This document shows positions 48,761-58,655 of a DNA stretch of 64,000 nt, piece by piece. The translations under genes were made by a program, and so were the position numbers. Below the pieces are notes generated by a model. The model did no database searches. It was not told the origin of the DNA and saw nothing but the letters and a program-made list of their open reading frames with translations. Source of the DNA: Ferrimonas lipolytica (GTDB taxonomy: Bacteria; Pseudomonadota; Gammaproteobacteria; Enterobacterales; Shewanellaceae); the NCBI RefSeq assembly GCF_012295575.1, contig NZ_CP051180.1, positions 1,550,001 to 1,614,000 of the forward strand. The letters run 5' to 3'. Each line of letters opens with the position of its first letter. Within the stretch, counting starts at the first letter, position 1.

Positions 48761-49684
48761 ATGCCTGCCACAGCTTCCTTAACCCAACACCCTACTCATT
48801 GGCAAGGTAACTTTGATGCTATGGCCTGCCAGTGCCAACTATTGATTGAACCATGCCCACGCGCTGTCGCCGCTAAGTTGCTTGCTTTGGCCGCTTCGAT
48901 AACTCAGCAAATTGAAAGTAAATACAGTCGTTATCGTCATGACAACCTATGCTTTGCCATCAATAACGCCGCTGGTAGCGCAGTGAACATTGATGCCGAA
49001 ACCCACCGCTTATTACAGTTTGGCGACACCTGTTATCAACTAAGCGGCGGCCTGTTCGACCTCACTTCAGGGATCCTACGTCAAGTGTGGCAATTTGACG
49101 GCAGCGACAACATCCCAACAGCGCAGCAGATTGACTCACTTATGCCGTTAATCGGTTGGCCTAAGGTCGAGTTCAGCCCTACTCAACTCATTATGCCAGC
49201 GGGTATGGAGATCGATTTTGGCGGTATTGGTAAGGAGTATGCCGTCGATAAAGTGGCGCAAACGCTTAAAGCGGTGGCACCAACCTTATCAATATTGGTT
49301 AATTTTGGTGGCGACATTGCTGTATCCCAGCCGAAGGCGGACGGTTCACCATGGCGGGTCGGTATCAGCACCGTAGAGGATCCAACCACGGCAGGACAAC
49401 GAGTTAAAATTAACCACGGTGGGCTTGCCACCAGCGGCGATACTGAGCGGTTTTTACTCAAGCACGGTGTCCGTTACAGCCATATCATCAATCCACTCAC
49501 AGGCTATGCCACCGTTGGTGCGCCAGCACAACTGACAGTGGCGGCATCTACTTGTTTACAAGCAGGATTGTTAAGTACGCTGGCGCTTCTTCATGGCAAC
49601 CAAGCCGAAGCATATATCGCCAGTCAAGATGTACCTTATTGGCTAACATCAACAACCGTAACTGGCGACAAAAAAAGCAAATAA
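48761..49684 (+). CDS. apbE: FAD:protein FMN transferase
   Basis: 307 aa. Transfers FMN from FAD to a Thr or Ser of target flavoproteins. The family motifs DFGGIGKEYAVDKV (Mg/FAD site), ATSGDTERF and HIINPLTGYAT are present. There is no signal peptide or lipobox, although many ApbE proteins are periplasmic lipoproteins; here the enzyme appears cytoplasmic, unless the start is wrong. No Nqr, Rnf or other classic target is in the window; the DUF3570 barrel two genes upstream carries a candidate acceptor motif. Confidence 0.93.
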   Translation: MPATASLTQHPTHWQGNFDAMACQCQLLIEPCPRAVAAKLLALAASITQQIESKYSRYRHDNLCFAINNAAGSAVNIDAETHRLLQFGDTCYQLSGGLFDLTSGILRQVWQFDGSDNIPTAQQIDSLMPLIGWPKVEFSPTQLIMPAGMEIDFGGIGKEYAVDKVAQTLKAVAPTLSILVNFGGDIAVSQPKADGSPWRVGISTVEDPTTAGQRVKINHGGLATSGDTERFLLKHGVRYSHIINPLTGYATVGAPAQLTVAASTCLQAGLLSTLALLHGNQAEAYIASQDVPYWLTSTTVTGDKKSK

Positions 49685-49857
49685 CACCATCAACGCTATG
49701 CTTGTGCTGTTCGTCGCAACGATCTGAGCAGTTTGTCCCTCTTCGCTATTGAGAAACTGCGCCATGACGGTAAGATGGGCGATTCTCAGATTTCCCTGAG
49801 ACAGGCCGGTGATTCCGGCATTTAATAGATTTCGACTCGTTGGAGAGCATTTCGAGT

Positions 49858-51258
49858 ATGACAGTGGCAACCATTGCTGAAGTCCTAAAAGGCGACCACG
49901 CGGTCGGCACAGAAGTTACGGTACGCGGTTGGGTCCGCACACGCCGTGATTCAAAAGCCGGCATTTCCTTCCTGGCCGTGTACGACGGCTCCTGTTTTGA
50001 TCCAATTCAGGGCGTGGTACCTAACGAGCTGCCAAATTACGAGAATGAGATCCTGCGCCTCACCGCAGGCTGTTCAGTAGAGCTAACCGGTGAAGTTGTA
50101 GAATCACCTGGCAAAGGCCAGCAGTTTGAGTTGAAGGCTACTGGTGTAACCGTTGTTGGCATGGTTGAAGATCCAGATACCTACCCAATGGCTGCAAAGC
50201 GTCACTCTATCGAGTACTTACGCGAAGTTGCCCACTTGCGCCCACGCACCAACATTACCGGTGCGGTAATGCGCGTTCGCAACAGCCTGTCCCAAGCGAT
50301 CCACCGCTTCTATCATGAGCAAGGCTTCATCTGGGTATCTACCCCGCTGCTGACCGCTTCCGACTGTGAAGGCGCTGGTGAGATGTTCCGCGTGTCTACT
50401 TTAGACATGAACAACATCCCAAAAACCGATCTTGGCGAGATTGATTACGACCAAGATTTCTTTGGCAAGGAAACCTTCCTCACCGTATCAGGTCAGTTGA
50501 ACGCTGAAACCTACGCTTGTTCTATGAGCAAGGTTTACACCTTCGGTCCGACCTTCCGTGCTGAGAACTCAAACACCTCTCGCCACTTGGCTGAGTTTTG
50601 GATGGTTGAACCAGAAGTAGCATTTGCCGATCTAGATGACGCAGCCGCTCTTGCTGAAGGCATGCTGAAATACTGCTTTAAGGCAGTTCTGGCTGAACGT
50701 ATGGACGACCTTAAGTTCTTCGAACAGCGCGTAAACAAAGAGGTTATCTCTCGTCTACAAGCGTTTGTAGAAGCAGATTTTGCTCAGGTTGATTACACCG
50801 ACGCCATTAAGATCCTTGAAGAGTGTGGTCGCGAATTCGAATTCCCAGTTGAATGGGGCATCGATATGTCATCTGAGCACGAGCGCTACCTAGCTGAAGA
50901 GCACTTCAACGCCCCTGTGGTTGTTAAGAACTACCCTAAAGACATCAAAGCCTTCTACATGCGCATGAACGACGACGGTAAAACTGTTGCCGCAATGGAC
51001 GTATTGGCACCAGGCATCGGTGAATTGATTGGCGGTTCTCAGCGCGAAGAGCGTTTAGACATTCTTGACCAACGTATGGATGAGATGGGCCTGCCTAAGG
51101 ATGAAATGTACTGGTACCGCGACCTACGTCGTTACGGTACCGTACCGCACGCAGGTTTTGGTTTGGGCTTCGAGCGTTTGGTCTCTTACGTGACTGGCGT
51201 ATCCAATATCCGTGATGTGATCCCGTTCCCACGTGCACCACGCACCTGTAACTTCTAA
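49858..51258 (+). CDS. asnS: Asparaginyl-tRNA synthetase
   Basis: 466 aa, class IIb. An OB-fold anticodon-binding domain ([24 protein letters not shown]) is followed by the catalytic core with motif 2 [21 protein letters not shown] and motif 3 [10 protein letters not shown]. Very close to the E. coli enzyme. The start at 49858 matches it; an in-frame codon six residues earlier overlaps the GGAGAG region. Small hairpins (49783-49800, 49805-49819) lie in the leader. Confidence 0.98.
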   Translation: MTVATIAEVLKGDHAVGTEVTVRGWVRTRRDSKAGISFLAVYDGSCFDPIQGVVPNELPNYENEILRLTAGCSVELTGEVVESPGKGQQFELKATGVTVVGMVEDPDTYPMAAKRHSIEYLREVAHLRPRTNITGAVMRVRNSLSQAIHRFYHEQGFIWVSTPLLTASDCEGAGEMFRVSTLDMNNIPKTDLGEIDYDQDFFGKETFLTVSGQLNAETYACSMSKVYTFGPTFRAENSNTSRHLAEFWMVEPEVAFADLDDAAALAEGMLKYCFKAVLAERMDDLKFFEQRVNKEVISRLQAFVEADFAQVDYTDAIKILEECGREFEFPVEWGIDMSSEHERYLAEEHFNAPVVVKNYPKDIKAFYMRMNDDGKTVAAMDVLAPGIGELIGGSQREERLDILDQRMDEMGLPKDEMYWYRDLRRYGTVPHAGFGLGFERLVSYVTGVSNIRDVIPFPRAPRTCNF

Positions 51259-51276
51259 ATCAATTTAGCTGTTACC

Positions 51277-51307
51277 AAAAACCCGCCAACATTGGCGGGT
51301 TTTTTTA
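51277..51307 (+). terminator. Intrinsic terminator of asnS
   Basis: ACCCGCCAA and TTGGCGGGT around a short loop, with As before and a run of Ts after. MITE copy D starts at its end. Confidence 0.92.
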
Positions 51308-51308
51308 A

Positions 51309-51598
51309 CGCCGTGTAGTAGTTAACTGTTGAAGTTTATCTTAAGCCTTCGGCTCTACCGATTTCGGCGCTTTTAGGGGACGATGTCACGGTGGCGACGG
51401 CACATTATTGTATGCATTAGGGGGAGTTCCGCCGCTTTGGAATCCCCTTTGCCTTAGGTCGCCGTCCAAAAAGCTTCGCTGGACTGCTTAAATGCGGCAG
51501 AAGATTTCAGCGACGGCAATGCTTTCCCCTTGTACCAGAACATGCCTAGGCGGTGCTTTAACGGCATTGAAAAAACAACACTTAGTTGGTACACAGCC
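51309..51598 (+). mobile_element. MITE-like element, copy D (290 bp, longest)
   Basis: Best full-length copy. Ends GCCGTGTAGTAGTTAACTG and CACTTAGTTGGTACACAGCC are inverted repeats. It aligns along its whole length with the reverse complement of copy B, including TTGTATGCATTAGGGGG, GGAATCCCC, CCTTAGGTCG and GGCAGAAGAT. No reading frame spans it. It begins one base after the asnS terminator T run and accounts for most of the 382-bp gap before the VanZ-like gene. Confidence 0.82.
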
Positions 51599-51640
51599 TT
51601 ATTAATAACTAAAACTAGTTCCTATCTCTAACAGCTAACC

Positions 51641-52084
51641 TTATTGGCTATTTTTCTGTTTCTTCGCAGCAAGCCACCACGATAGGCCATGAAACAAACC
51701 GATACCAGCGGCATCAGCCAACAGATCACGCCAATCTAGGGTACGAGAAGGCAACCATGCCTGACTGATCTCTTCTACAAGCACAAACAGCACTACCAGA
51801 AACGTACCTAACAACATAGGTATCGAACCCAGATTAACCTTTCTAAACCGCAAGCCCCAGTTAGCAAGCAGCGTCAACAGGCCAAACAGCATAAAGTGGC
51901 CAACCTTATCGCCATAGGGAACCTGTCGAACCAAGCCAAAAAACACACTGGATTGACCGGTATTAGCTAAATAAATGACCCACAAAATAAAACCAAAAAA
52001 TAGTAACGCGATAACACTACCGAGCCACCTACACTGATTTTCGATAATCACTCCTTGTTCGCTAAACAATTGCACTAACAGCAA
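51641..52084 (-). CDS. VanZ-like membrane protein
   Basis: Up to 147 aa with four membrane segments and the VanZ signature: YGDKVGHFMLFGLL, EEISQAWLPSRTLDWRDLLADAAGI. Relatives of VanZ give low teicoplanin resistance in Gram-positives; in proteobacteria the role is unknown. The start is uncertain: the frame opens with a TTG at 52084, and in-frame GTG codons further in also lack a clear site. Single gene. Confidence 0.8.
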   Translation of the reverse strand: MLLVQLFSEQGVIIENQCRWLGSVIALLFFGFILWVIYLANTGQSSVFFGLVRQVPYGDKVGHFMLFGLLTLLANWGLRFRKVNLGSIPMLLGTFLVVLFVLVEEISQAWLPSRTLDWRDLLADAAGIGLFHGLSWWLAAKKQKNSQ

Positions 52085-52317
52085 AATACTTCAGTTTTAT
52101 TTAAAAAGTAACCATTGCTGCTAGGAGAAGTTAACTGGGCTATTAGCGCCGTTGCTGTAAACCAGCTAAATCCAGTTCAAGCGATCATTGAGGCGGATCA
52201 CAGTTGCCACTAAGACTACGGCTATGGCATTGAGAATACCGATGGAAGTGACTAAGATTTAGATAAGGCGCATATAATATGTAGCTTTAAGGCCGTGTTC
52301 TCTAACTAGGAATAACT

Positions 52318-52725
52318 ATGAGCTCTGAACTATTAACGGGTCGATTAGCCAAAGAGCATAAAACCATCACCCACATGCTTCAGATCTACTGCCGTCACCA
52401 CCATCAGCATCAACTGCCGTTGAACGGCTTATGTGACCAGTGCCTTGAACTCGCGGACTACGCCGCCCAAAAATTAGACCGTTGCCCCTACGGCGACACT
52501 AAACCAGATTGCGCCCGCTGCCCTATCCACTGCTACAAACCGGAACAGCGCCAACAGGCCCGCGTCGCAATGCGTTTTGCCGGCCCAAAAATGTTGTGGC
52601 ATCACCCTATCGAGGCGCTACAGCACCTAATTGATAAAAAACGAGCGATTCCAGCGCGTCCTCCTCAGGGAAAGAGTCAATATGCCCTGCGTAAAGCCGC
52701 TAATAACAACAGCAGCAGTAACTAG
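52318..52725 (+). CDS. ygbA: YgbA family protein (nitrous oxide-stimulated promoter family)
   Basis: 135 aa. Conserved Cys-rich pattern: CRHHHQHQLPLNGLCDQCLEL, RCPYGDTKPDCARCPIHCYKP, then MRFAGPKMLWHHPIEALQHL. The Cys and His residues suggest a metal or Fe-S site. In relatives the gene is induced by nitric oxide through NsrR; no clear NsrR site was found upstream here. Its stop overlaps the stop of the convergent lipoprotein gene by four bases. Confidence 0.88.
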   Translation: MSSELLTGRLAKEHKTITHMLQIYCRHHHQHQLPLNGLCDQCLELADYAAQKLDRCPYGDTKPDCARCPIHCYKPEQRQQARVAMRFAGPKMLWHHPIEALQHLIDKKRAIPARPPQGKSQYALRKAANNNSSSN

Positions 52726-53849
52726 CCTCCATTACTCTCCCTCGCAGCGTGGCTTTCAGCCCAGTTTTTAAACGACGCAGACTGTAAAAATTGCTGGCCC
52801 AGTTCAGGATACAGCTGGGTTAACAGCTCTTGGTCAATCGGTAGATCATTAAAGCGCTGTAATAACTTATCTAAGCTATCCACAGTAGCCTGATGATCTT
52901 GGAGCAGAATAGCCATCTGTAACTGCAACCAATAGGCTGGGAAAAACTCACTTTTCTGCTCTGTCAATAACTCAACGTACGGTTGAGCCGTTAGCGGTAA
53001 ATCGCTATTAAGCAGCCTAATACCTATCTCAGAGATTAGGCTAACGTCACCGCGAAGATCCATTGGTAGCTGTTGGTACTCAGCACGACAATCGTCGCCT
53101 TGATTTTGCAGACAAAGCACCGCATTAACCAACGGATAATCATCACCAATAAGGGTCGCCCGTGCTGCAGTTGGCATAGCCAACATCCAGCCATCATCTC
53201 GAGCCATTAGAGCACGAAGAATGAGCTCTTTGATCAACCGGTCTTGTTGAAACTCCGCCGTTTCTTCCATGTAGGCAGCCAATATGTGAGACGAGCCAAT
53301 CTGGCCTTGGTTAAATCGCGCTAAGTGTTCGAAGAAACGTTCAAAGGCAGGGTTTATCTGGCTCGGATTAACGGCTACTCGATAGTACAGCTCCGACATT
53401 AATGTCACTTGGCTGTAGTGATAGAGACGATTACCAATATCGTAGATACGTATGCCGTTTTCACCCTCTGCACCAACCAAATAGAAAAACTCGGCGCTGT
53501 AGTCACCGTGAACCAAACGATATTCATAGCGACTTTGACCTTCAGCCGTGACAACCGAACGCAGCTGCCATTCGCCAGCGTTGCCGTGTCGAACCAAATC
53601 CGCTATCCACTCTTTCGACAACGAATTCCAGCTTCGGTCATGGTTAAGGCTTGGGTCAAACGACTCCAATGGATGGTCTGGGTTAAAGGCAGCTTGCAGT
53701 AAAGGTAGATCACTGTGATTTAGCGCACTGGTAATGCGGCTGATTTGCGCCGGAGGAGATGCATCTGTTGGTGCTGCAACGAGTGGAGTTACCTCATTAC
53801 CAGAGCTGGCGCAGCCAGCTAACACCAATAAACCGAGGTATCTGAACAT
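52722..53849 (-). CDS. Lipoprotein of unknown function
   Basis: 375 aa from the ATG at 53849. The signal peptide ends in lipobox L-A-G-C. The mature protein is mostly helical and acidic, with repeat-like helical pairs in the C-terminal half (LTAQPYVELLTEQ, ATVDSLDKLLQRF) suggesting a TPR-like solenoid, and one Cys pair (CLQNQGDDC). An ATG at 53876 is a possible longer start. Function unknown; located between ygbA and grxD. Confidence 0.75.
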   Translation of the reverse strand: MFRYLGLLVLAGCASSGNEVTPLVAAPTDASPPAQISRITSALNHSDLPLLQAAFNPDHPLESFDPSLNHDRSWNSLSKEWIADLVRHGNAGEWQLRSVVTAEGQSRYEYRLVHGDYSAEFFYLVGAEGENGIRIYDIGNRLYHYSQVTLMSELYYRVAVNPSQINPAFERFFEHLARFNQGQIGSSHILAAYMEETAEFQQDRLIKELILRALMARDDGWMLAMPTAARATLIGDDYPLVNAVLCLQNQGDDCRAEYQQLPMDLRGDVSLISEIGIRLLNSDLPLTAQPYVELLTEQKSEFFPAYWLQLQMAILLQDHQATVDSLDKLLQRFNDLPIDQELLTQLYPELGQQFLQSASFKNWAESHAARESNGG

Positions 53850-53934
53850 AGACCTGATGCCTTCATTGCCGCTCATATCTAAATTTATGACGGAAATTCA
53901 AGCTTGTCCAACCACCGACGCAACTTTTAGCAAC

Positions 53935-53957
53935 AAAAAACGGAGCCTAAGCTCCGT
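53935..53957 (-). terminator. Intrinsic terminator of grxD
   Basis: CGGAGC and GCTCCG around CTAA, followed on the minus strand by a run of Ts. Lies 87 bases past the grxD stop. Confidence 0.8.
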
Positions 53958-54043
53958 CTCTTTTGCTGCTATCTACAAACCGTAAATCAGCTGTGAAGTG
54001 CCACTATGTTAATAAAATCAACAGCCAACCCAGACTAGCAGTA

Positions 54044-54379
54044 TTATGCTTCGGCGCTAGGGTTACGCTCAGCGGCTTCAGAAACCAACTGCTGCAGTTC
54101 CCCCTTTTGGAACATCTCCATAATGATGTCACAACCGCCAATCAGTTCACCTTCAACCCAAAGTTGCGGGAAAGTCGGCCAGTTGGCGAATGCTGGCAAC
54201 TCGGCACGGATATCTGGATTTTGCAGAATATCAACATAAGCAAACTGCTGACCGCACTGCATCAAAGCTTGAGAAGCCTGTGACGAAAAACCACAGCTTG
54301 GCAATTTAGGTGAGCCCTTCATGTATAAAATGATGGTATTTTGCTCAATCTGGCTTTTGATTTTTTCTACGGTTTCCAT
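54044..54379 (-). CDS. grxD: Monothiol glutaredoxin
   Basis: 111 aa with active site CGFS in GSPKLPSCGFSSQA and glutathione-binding WPTFPQLWV and GGCDIIMEM. Binds and delivers Fe-S clusters, usually with BolA proteins. The ATG at 54379 aligns with E. coli GrxD; a GTG four codons upstream is less likely. Divergent from sodB, an arrangement that links iron-sulfur and oxidative stress functions. Confidence 0.96.
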   Translation of the reverse strand: METVEKIKSQIEQNTIILYMKGSPKLPSCGFSSQASQALMQCGQQFAYVDILQNPDIRAELPAFANWPTFPQLWVEGELIGGCDIIMEMFQKGELQQLVSEAAERNPSAEA

Positions 54380-54576
54380 TACTTCAGTCACTCTAAAGAT
54401 GTAAGTTACATCCCATTCTAAGGGAAAATCCTCCCATAACCTAGATATCTCAAGAGAATAATGGCGATTTGTCTAATCGAGATTTTGGGTGCATTTGTTG
54501 ATGCGCATCACACTGTTGTCCGGTAGTATTACGTCCAATTAAAGGATATAACCACAATCTGATCAGGAGATTAGCA

Positions 54577-55158
54577 ATGGCTTTTCAATTACCGGCTCTG
54601 CCTTACGCTAAAGATGCACTGGAACCACACATTTCCGCTGAGACTTTAGATTATCACCATGGCAAGCACCACAACACCTATGTGGTAAAACTTAACGGTT
54701 TGATTGAAGGCACCGATCTGGGAAGCAAAACCTTAGAAGAGATCATCAAGACCTCTGAAGGTGGCGTATTTAACAATGCAGCTCAGATTTGGAACCACAC
54801 TTTTTACTGGCACTGTTTGGCGCCAAACGGCGGCGGTGCAGCTACCGGCGCAATTGCCGAAGCCATCAACGCTACCTTTGGTTCTTTTGAAGAGTTCAAA
54901 GCCAAATTTACTGATTCCGCTGTTAACAACTTCGGTTCTAGCTGGACTTGGCTAGTGAAGAAAGCGGACGGTTCATTAGCGATTGTGAATACAAGCAACG
55001 CGGCAACTCCGGTATCCGGTGACGATACGGCCCTACTTACCGTTGATTTGTGGGAACACGCTTACTACATTGATTACCGTAACGCTCGCCCTAACTACAT
55101 GGCAGCGTTTTGGAATCTGGTTAACTGGGATTTCGTTAACGATAACTTCCAGAGCTAA
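54577..55158 (+). CDS. sodB: Superoxide dismutase, iron type
   Basis: 193 aa. Metal ligands: His in LDYHHGKHH, His in WNHTFYW, and Asp/His in DLWEHAYYIDYRN. AAQIWNHTFYW carries the Gln typical of iron rather than manganese enzymes. Cytoplasmic, no signal peptide. AGGAGA site before the ATG; terminator 20 bases after the stop. Confidence 0.97.
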   Translation: MAFQLPALPYAKDALEPHISAETLDYHHGKHHNTYVVKLNGLIEGTDLGSKTLEEIIKTSEGGVFNNAAQIWNHTFYWHCLAPNGGGAATGAIAEAINATFGSFEEFKAKFTDSAVNNFGSSWTWLVKKADGSLAIVNTSNAATPVSGDDTALLTVDLWEHAYYIDYRNARPNYMAAFWNLVNWDFVNDNFQS

Positions 55159-55177
55159 GGCCACTACAAACACTACA

Positions 55178-55201
55178 AAGGAGCCTAATGGCTCCTTTTT
55201 T
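55178..55201 (+). terminator. Intrinsic terminator of sodB
   Basis: AAAGGAGCC and GGCTCCTTT around a TAAT loop, followed by T residues. Confidence 0.9.
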
Positions 55202-55418
55202 GATCTTATTCTGCTGAAATAATGAACCCCGTGTAACTTTTTGCCGTAAAACGAGGTCTATATAGATAGCATCTTAGATAGACCAAAACCGCTTTAAATT
55301 CCTCAGCCAAATTTGCTAACGCGCCAATATAAAAGCGCTTTTGGGTCTACGCTTACAGTTAAAGCCGTTTGCAATTGGTCCAGTAAGCGGCTCTCAGTAA
55401 CAACCTTGGGGGTGGCAC

Positions 55419-57353
55419 ATGAGTATCTTCGATCATTATCAACGCCGTTACGAACACACCAGAGATGAAGACTACAGTCTTCAAGATTTTCTCGCTTTCT
55501 GTAAAGACGACAGAAGTGCATACGCAACCAGTGCTGAACGCCTATTAAGCGCTTTCGGTGATCCTGAACAGGTCGATACCGCGACAGATCCGAGACTGTC
55601 ACGAATCTTTAGTAACCGCATTATCAGCCGTTATCCGGCATTCGCCGAGTTCTACGGGATGGAAGAAGCGATTGAACAGATTGTCGCTTACCTTAAGCAT
55701 GCTGCCCAAGGTCTGGAAGAGTCAAAACAGATACTTTATCTACTCGGTCCAGTTGGTGGTGGTAAATCCTCGTTAGCTGAGAAACTTAAGAAGCTGATTA
55801 CCAAGGTGCCTATCTACGTGTTAACCGCCGATGGCGTGCGTAGCCCGGTCAACGACTCACCATTATGTTTGTTTGACGTTGAAGAGGACGGAGACATTCT
55901 TGAAAACGAATTTGGCATTCCTAAACGTTATATCCGTTCGGTTATGTCTCCTTGGGCAGCAAAGCGTCTACATGAGTTTGGCGGTGACATTACCCGTTTC
56001 CGAGTCGCCAAGGTATTCCCATCGGTGTTAGACCAAATCGCCGTTGCCAAAACAGAGCCCGGCGATGAAAACAACCAAGATATATCCTCGCTGGTTGGTA
56101 AGGTCGATATTCGCCAGTTAGAACACTTTTCCCAAGACGACGCTGACGCCTACTCCTATTCCGGCGCATTGTGTAAAGCAAACCAAGGGATAATGGAGTT
56201 TGTGGAGATGTTTAAAGCACCAATTAAGGTGCTGCACCCACTATTAACCGCAACCCAAGAGGGTAACTACAACGGTACCGAAGGGTTATCAGCATTACCG
56301 TTCTCCGGCATGATTTTGGCACACTCAAATGAGTCAGAGTGGCAAACCTTCCGCAACAACAAGAATAACGAAGCATTCCTTGACCGGGTTTATATCGTTA
56401 AGGTGCCCTACTGCTTACGCTTGTCTGAAGAGCAACGGATCTACGAAAAACTGCTGGCTCACTCCGCCTTGGTCAATGCTCAATGCGCACCGGGAACGTT
56501 GGAGTTGCTGGCACAGTTTAGTGTGCTCTCCCGTTTAAACGAGCCAGAAAACTCGTCAATCTACTCGAAGATGCGGGTCTACAACGGTGAAACACTCAAA
56601 GACACCGACCCCAAAGCGAAATCCCATCAAGAGTACCGCGACTTTGCTGGTGTTGATGAAGGCATGGCTGGGCTATCTACCCGTTTCGCCTTTAAGATCT
56701 TATCTCGCGTATTTAACTTCGATCAAACCGAGGTCGCTGCCAACCCAGTTCACCTGTTCTATGTGCTTGAGAAGCAGATTGAGCGGGAGCAATTCCCAGC
56801 AGAATTGGCCGAGAAGTACTTAGAGCACCTCAAAGGCTACATCATTCCCAAATATGTCGAGTTTATCGGCAAAGAGATCCAAACCGCCTATCTCGAGTCC
56901 TACTCTGAGTACGGCCAGAACATCTTCGACCGTTACGTCACTTATGCTGATTTCTGGATTCAAGACCAAGAATATCGTGACCCAGAAACCGGCCAACTGT
57001 TTGACCGAGCAGCACTTAATGCGGAGTTGGAGAAGATCGAAAAACCGGCCGGGATCAGCAACCCTAAGGATTTCCGCAACGAGATCGTTAATTTTGTCTT
57101 ACGGGCTCGTGCCAACCACAGTGGAAAAAATCCAACGTGGACCAGCTACGAGAAACTGCGGGCTGTTATCGAGAAGAAGATGTTCTCCAACACCGAGGAT
57201 CTGCTGCCAGTTATCTCATTCAATACCAAGACCTCCACTGACGATCAGCAGAAACACGATGACTTCGTTGAACGGATGATGGAAAAAGGTTACACCCGCA
57301 AACAAGTTCGGTTGTTGTCTGAATGGTATCTGCGTGTACGTAAATCCAGCTGA
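55419..57353 (+). CDS. yeaG: PrkA-family serine protein kinase YeaG
   Basis: 644 aa. N-terminal AAA-like PrkA domain with P-loop LLGPVGGGKSS (about residue 108), then the C-terminal kinase-like PrkA region. E. coli YeaG is an RpoS-dependent protein of nitrogen starvation and stationary phase. It leads the yeaG-yeaH-ycgB operon (gaps of 14 and 16 bases). GTCTATATAG at 55257-55266 could be a -10 region of sigma-S type, but this is weak. GGGGGT site before the ATG. Confidence 0.95.
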   Translation: MSIFDHYQRRYEHTRDEDYSLQDFLAFCKDDRSAYATSAERLLSAFGDPEQVDTATDPRLSRIFSNRIISRYPAFAEFYGMEEAIEQIVAYLKHAAQGLEESKQILYLLGPVGGGKSSLAEKLKKLITKVPIYVLTADGVRSPVNDSPLCLFDVEEDGDILENEFGIPKRYIRSVMSPWAAKRLHEFGGDITRFRVAKVFPSVLDQIAVAKTEPGDENNQDISSLVGKVDIRQLEHFSQDDADAYSYSGALCKANQGIMEFVEMFKAPIKVLHPLLTATQEGNYNGTEGLSALPFSGMILAHSNESEWQTFRNNKNNEAFLDRVYIVKVPYCLRLSEEQRIYEKLLAHSALVNAQCAPGTLELLAQFSVLSRLNEPENSSIYSKMRVYNGETLKDTDPKAKSHQEYRDFAGVDEGMAGLSTRFAFKILSRVFNFDQTEVAANPVHLFYVLEKQIEREQFPAELAEKYLEHLKGYIIPKYVEFIGKEIQTAYLESYSEYGQNIFDRYVTYADFWIQDQEYRDPETGQLFDRAALNAELEKIEKPAGISNPKDFRNEIVNFVLRARANHSGKNPTWTSYEKLRAVIEKKMFSNTEDLLPVISFNTKTSTDDQQKHDDFVERMMEKGYTRKQVRLLSEWYLRVRKSS

Positions 57354-57367
57354 TTAAGGGGTAGCTC

Positions 57368-58639
57368 ATGGCGCACTTTATCGATAGACGATTAAATGCC
57401 AAAGGTAAGAGCACCGTAAACCGACAGCGCTTTTTACGTCGCTACAAACAGCAGATTAAAAAGGCGGTGTCGGACTCGATTACCAAACGCAGTGTCACCG
57501 ACGTCGACAGTGGTGAGAAGATAAGTATTCCAACTCGGAATATTTCTGAGCCGATTTTTCACCACGGCAGCGGCGGCAATCGAGAACGTGTACACCCTGG
57601 TAATGACCAGTTCACTACCGGTGACCGGATTGAACGTCCACCAGGAGGTGGCGGCAGTGGCAGCGGCGATGGCAGTGCTTCTAACTCCGGCGAAGGCCAG
57701 GACAGTTTTGAGTTCGATATCTCTAAAGACGAATATCTAGATATGCTGTTTGACGATCTCGAGTTACCAAACCTGCAACGAACCACTTTGGATAAATTGG
57801 TGGAGTTCAAAACCTGCCGTGCCGGTGTTACCACCGACGGAGTACCTGCAAATATTCATATTGTGCGATCACTGCGACAGTCATTGGCACGGCGTATCGC
57901 CATGGCCGGCGGCAAGAAACGGCGTTTGGCTGAGATTGAACTGCAATTACGGGAACTGATCGACACCCCAGGCTCAAGCAGTGAACAGATAAGACAGCTT
58001 AAGGAAGAGATAACCTCACTGAAACGGCGTATCGCCGCAGTGCCGTTTATCGATACCTTCGATCTACGCTACAACGCTTTCGTGAAGCGACCAGTACCTA
58101 CCTCGAAGGCGGTTATGTTTTGTTTGATGGACGTGTCTGGTTCAATGGATCAGGCCACCAAAGATATGGCCAAACGCTTCTATATTTTGCTTTATCTGTT
58201 CCTGACTCGGACCTACAAATCGCTGGATGTGGTGTTTATTCGCCACCATACCCAAGCGAAAGAGGTAGACGAACACGAGTTCTTCTACAGCCAGGAAACC
58301 GGCGGAACCATTGTATCCAGTGCTCTCAAGTTGATGCATGAAATTCAGCAGAAACGTTACCCGGCCAACGAATGGAACATCTACGCTGCACAAGCATCAG
58401 ATGGTGATAACTGGGCTGACGATTCGCCCCAGTGTAAAGAGTTGATGGCCAATAAGATTCTGCCGGTGTGTCGTTACTACAGCTACATCGAAATCACCAA
58501 CCGAGCGCACCAAACACTGTGGCGAGAATATGAATCACTAGCCAAATCATCGCCCCACTTTGCACTGCAACACATCCGCAGCATTGAGGATATCTACCCA
58601 GTATTTAGAGAGCTGTTTCGTAAGCAACAAGCGGCATAA
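57368..58639 (+). CDS. yeaH: YeaH family protein (DUF444)
   Basis: 423 aa. A basic N-terminus ([24 protein letters not shown]) is followed by a Gly/Ser-rich linker (about 95-115) and a von Willebrand A-like domain with MIDAS motif DVSGSMD (about residue 255) and [10 protein letters not shown]. Such proteins act with PrkA kinases; the exact role is unknown. Middle gene of the operon. Confidence 0.94.
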   Translation: MAHFIDRRLNAKGKSTVNRQRFLRRYKQQIKKAVSDSITKRSVTDVDSGEKISIPTRNISEPIFHHGSGGNRERVHPGNDQFTTGDRIERPPGGGGSGSGDGSASNSGEGQDSFEFDISKDEYLDMLFDDLELPNLQRTTLDKLVEFKTCRAGVTTDGVPANIHIVRSLRQSLARRIAMAGGKKRRLAEIELQLRELIDTPGSSSEQIRQLKEEITSLKRRIAAVPFIDTFDLRYNAFVKRPVPTSKAVMFCLMDVSGSMDQATKDMAKRFYILLYLFLTRTYKSLDVVFIRHHTQAKEVDEHEFFYSQETGGTIVSSALKLMHEIQQKRYPANEWNIYAAQASDGDNWADDSPQCKELMANKILPVCRYYSYIEITNRAHQTLWREYESLAKSSPHFALQHIRSIEDIYPVFRELFRKQQAA

Positions 58640-58655
58640 ATGACAGGAGTCGGCG

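Noticed and set aside
49764-49799. 11-codon leader-peptide-like frame before asnS
   Set aside because: An attenuator for asnS would be expected to contain Asn codons; this has none, and the following hairpins lack a T run.
52085-52317. NsrR or Fur box upstream of ygbA
   Set aside because: Only loose A/T-rich half-matches; nothing with proper dyad symmetry.
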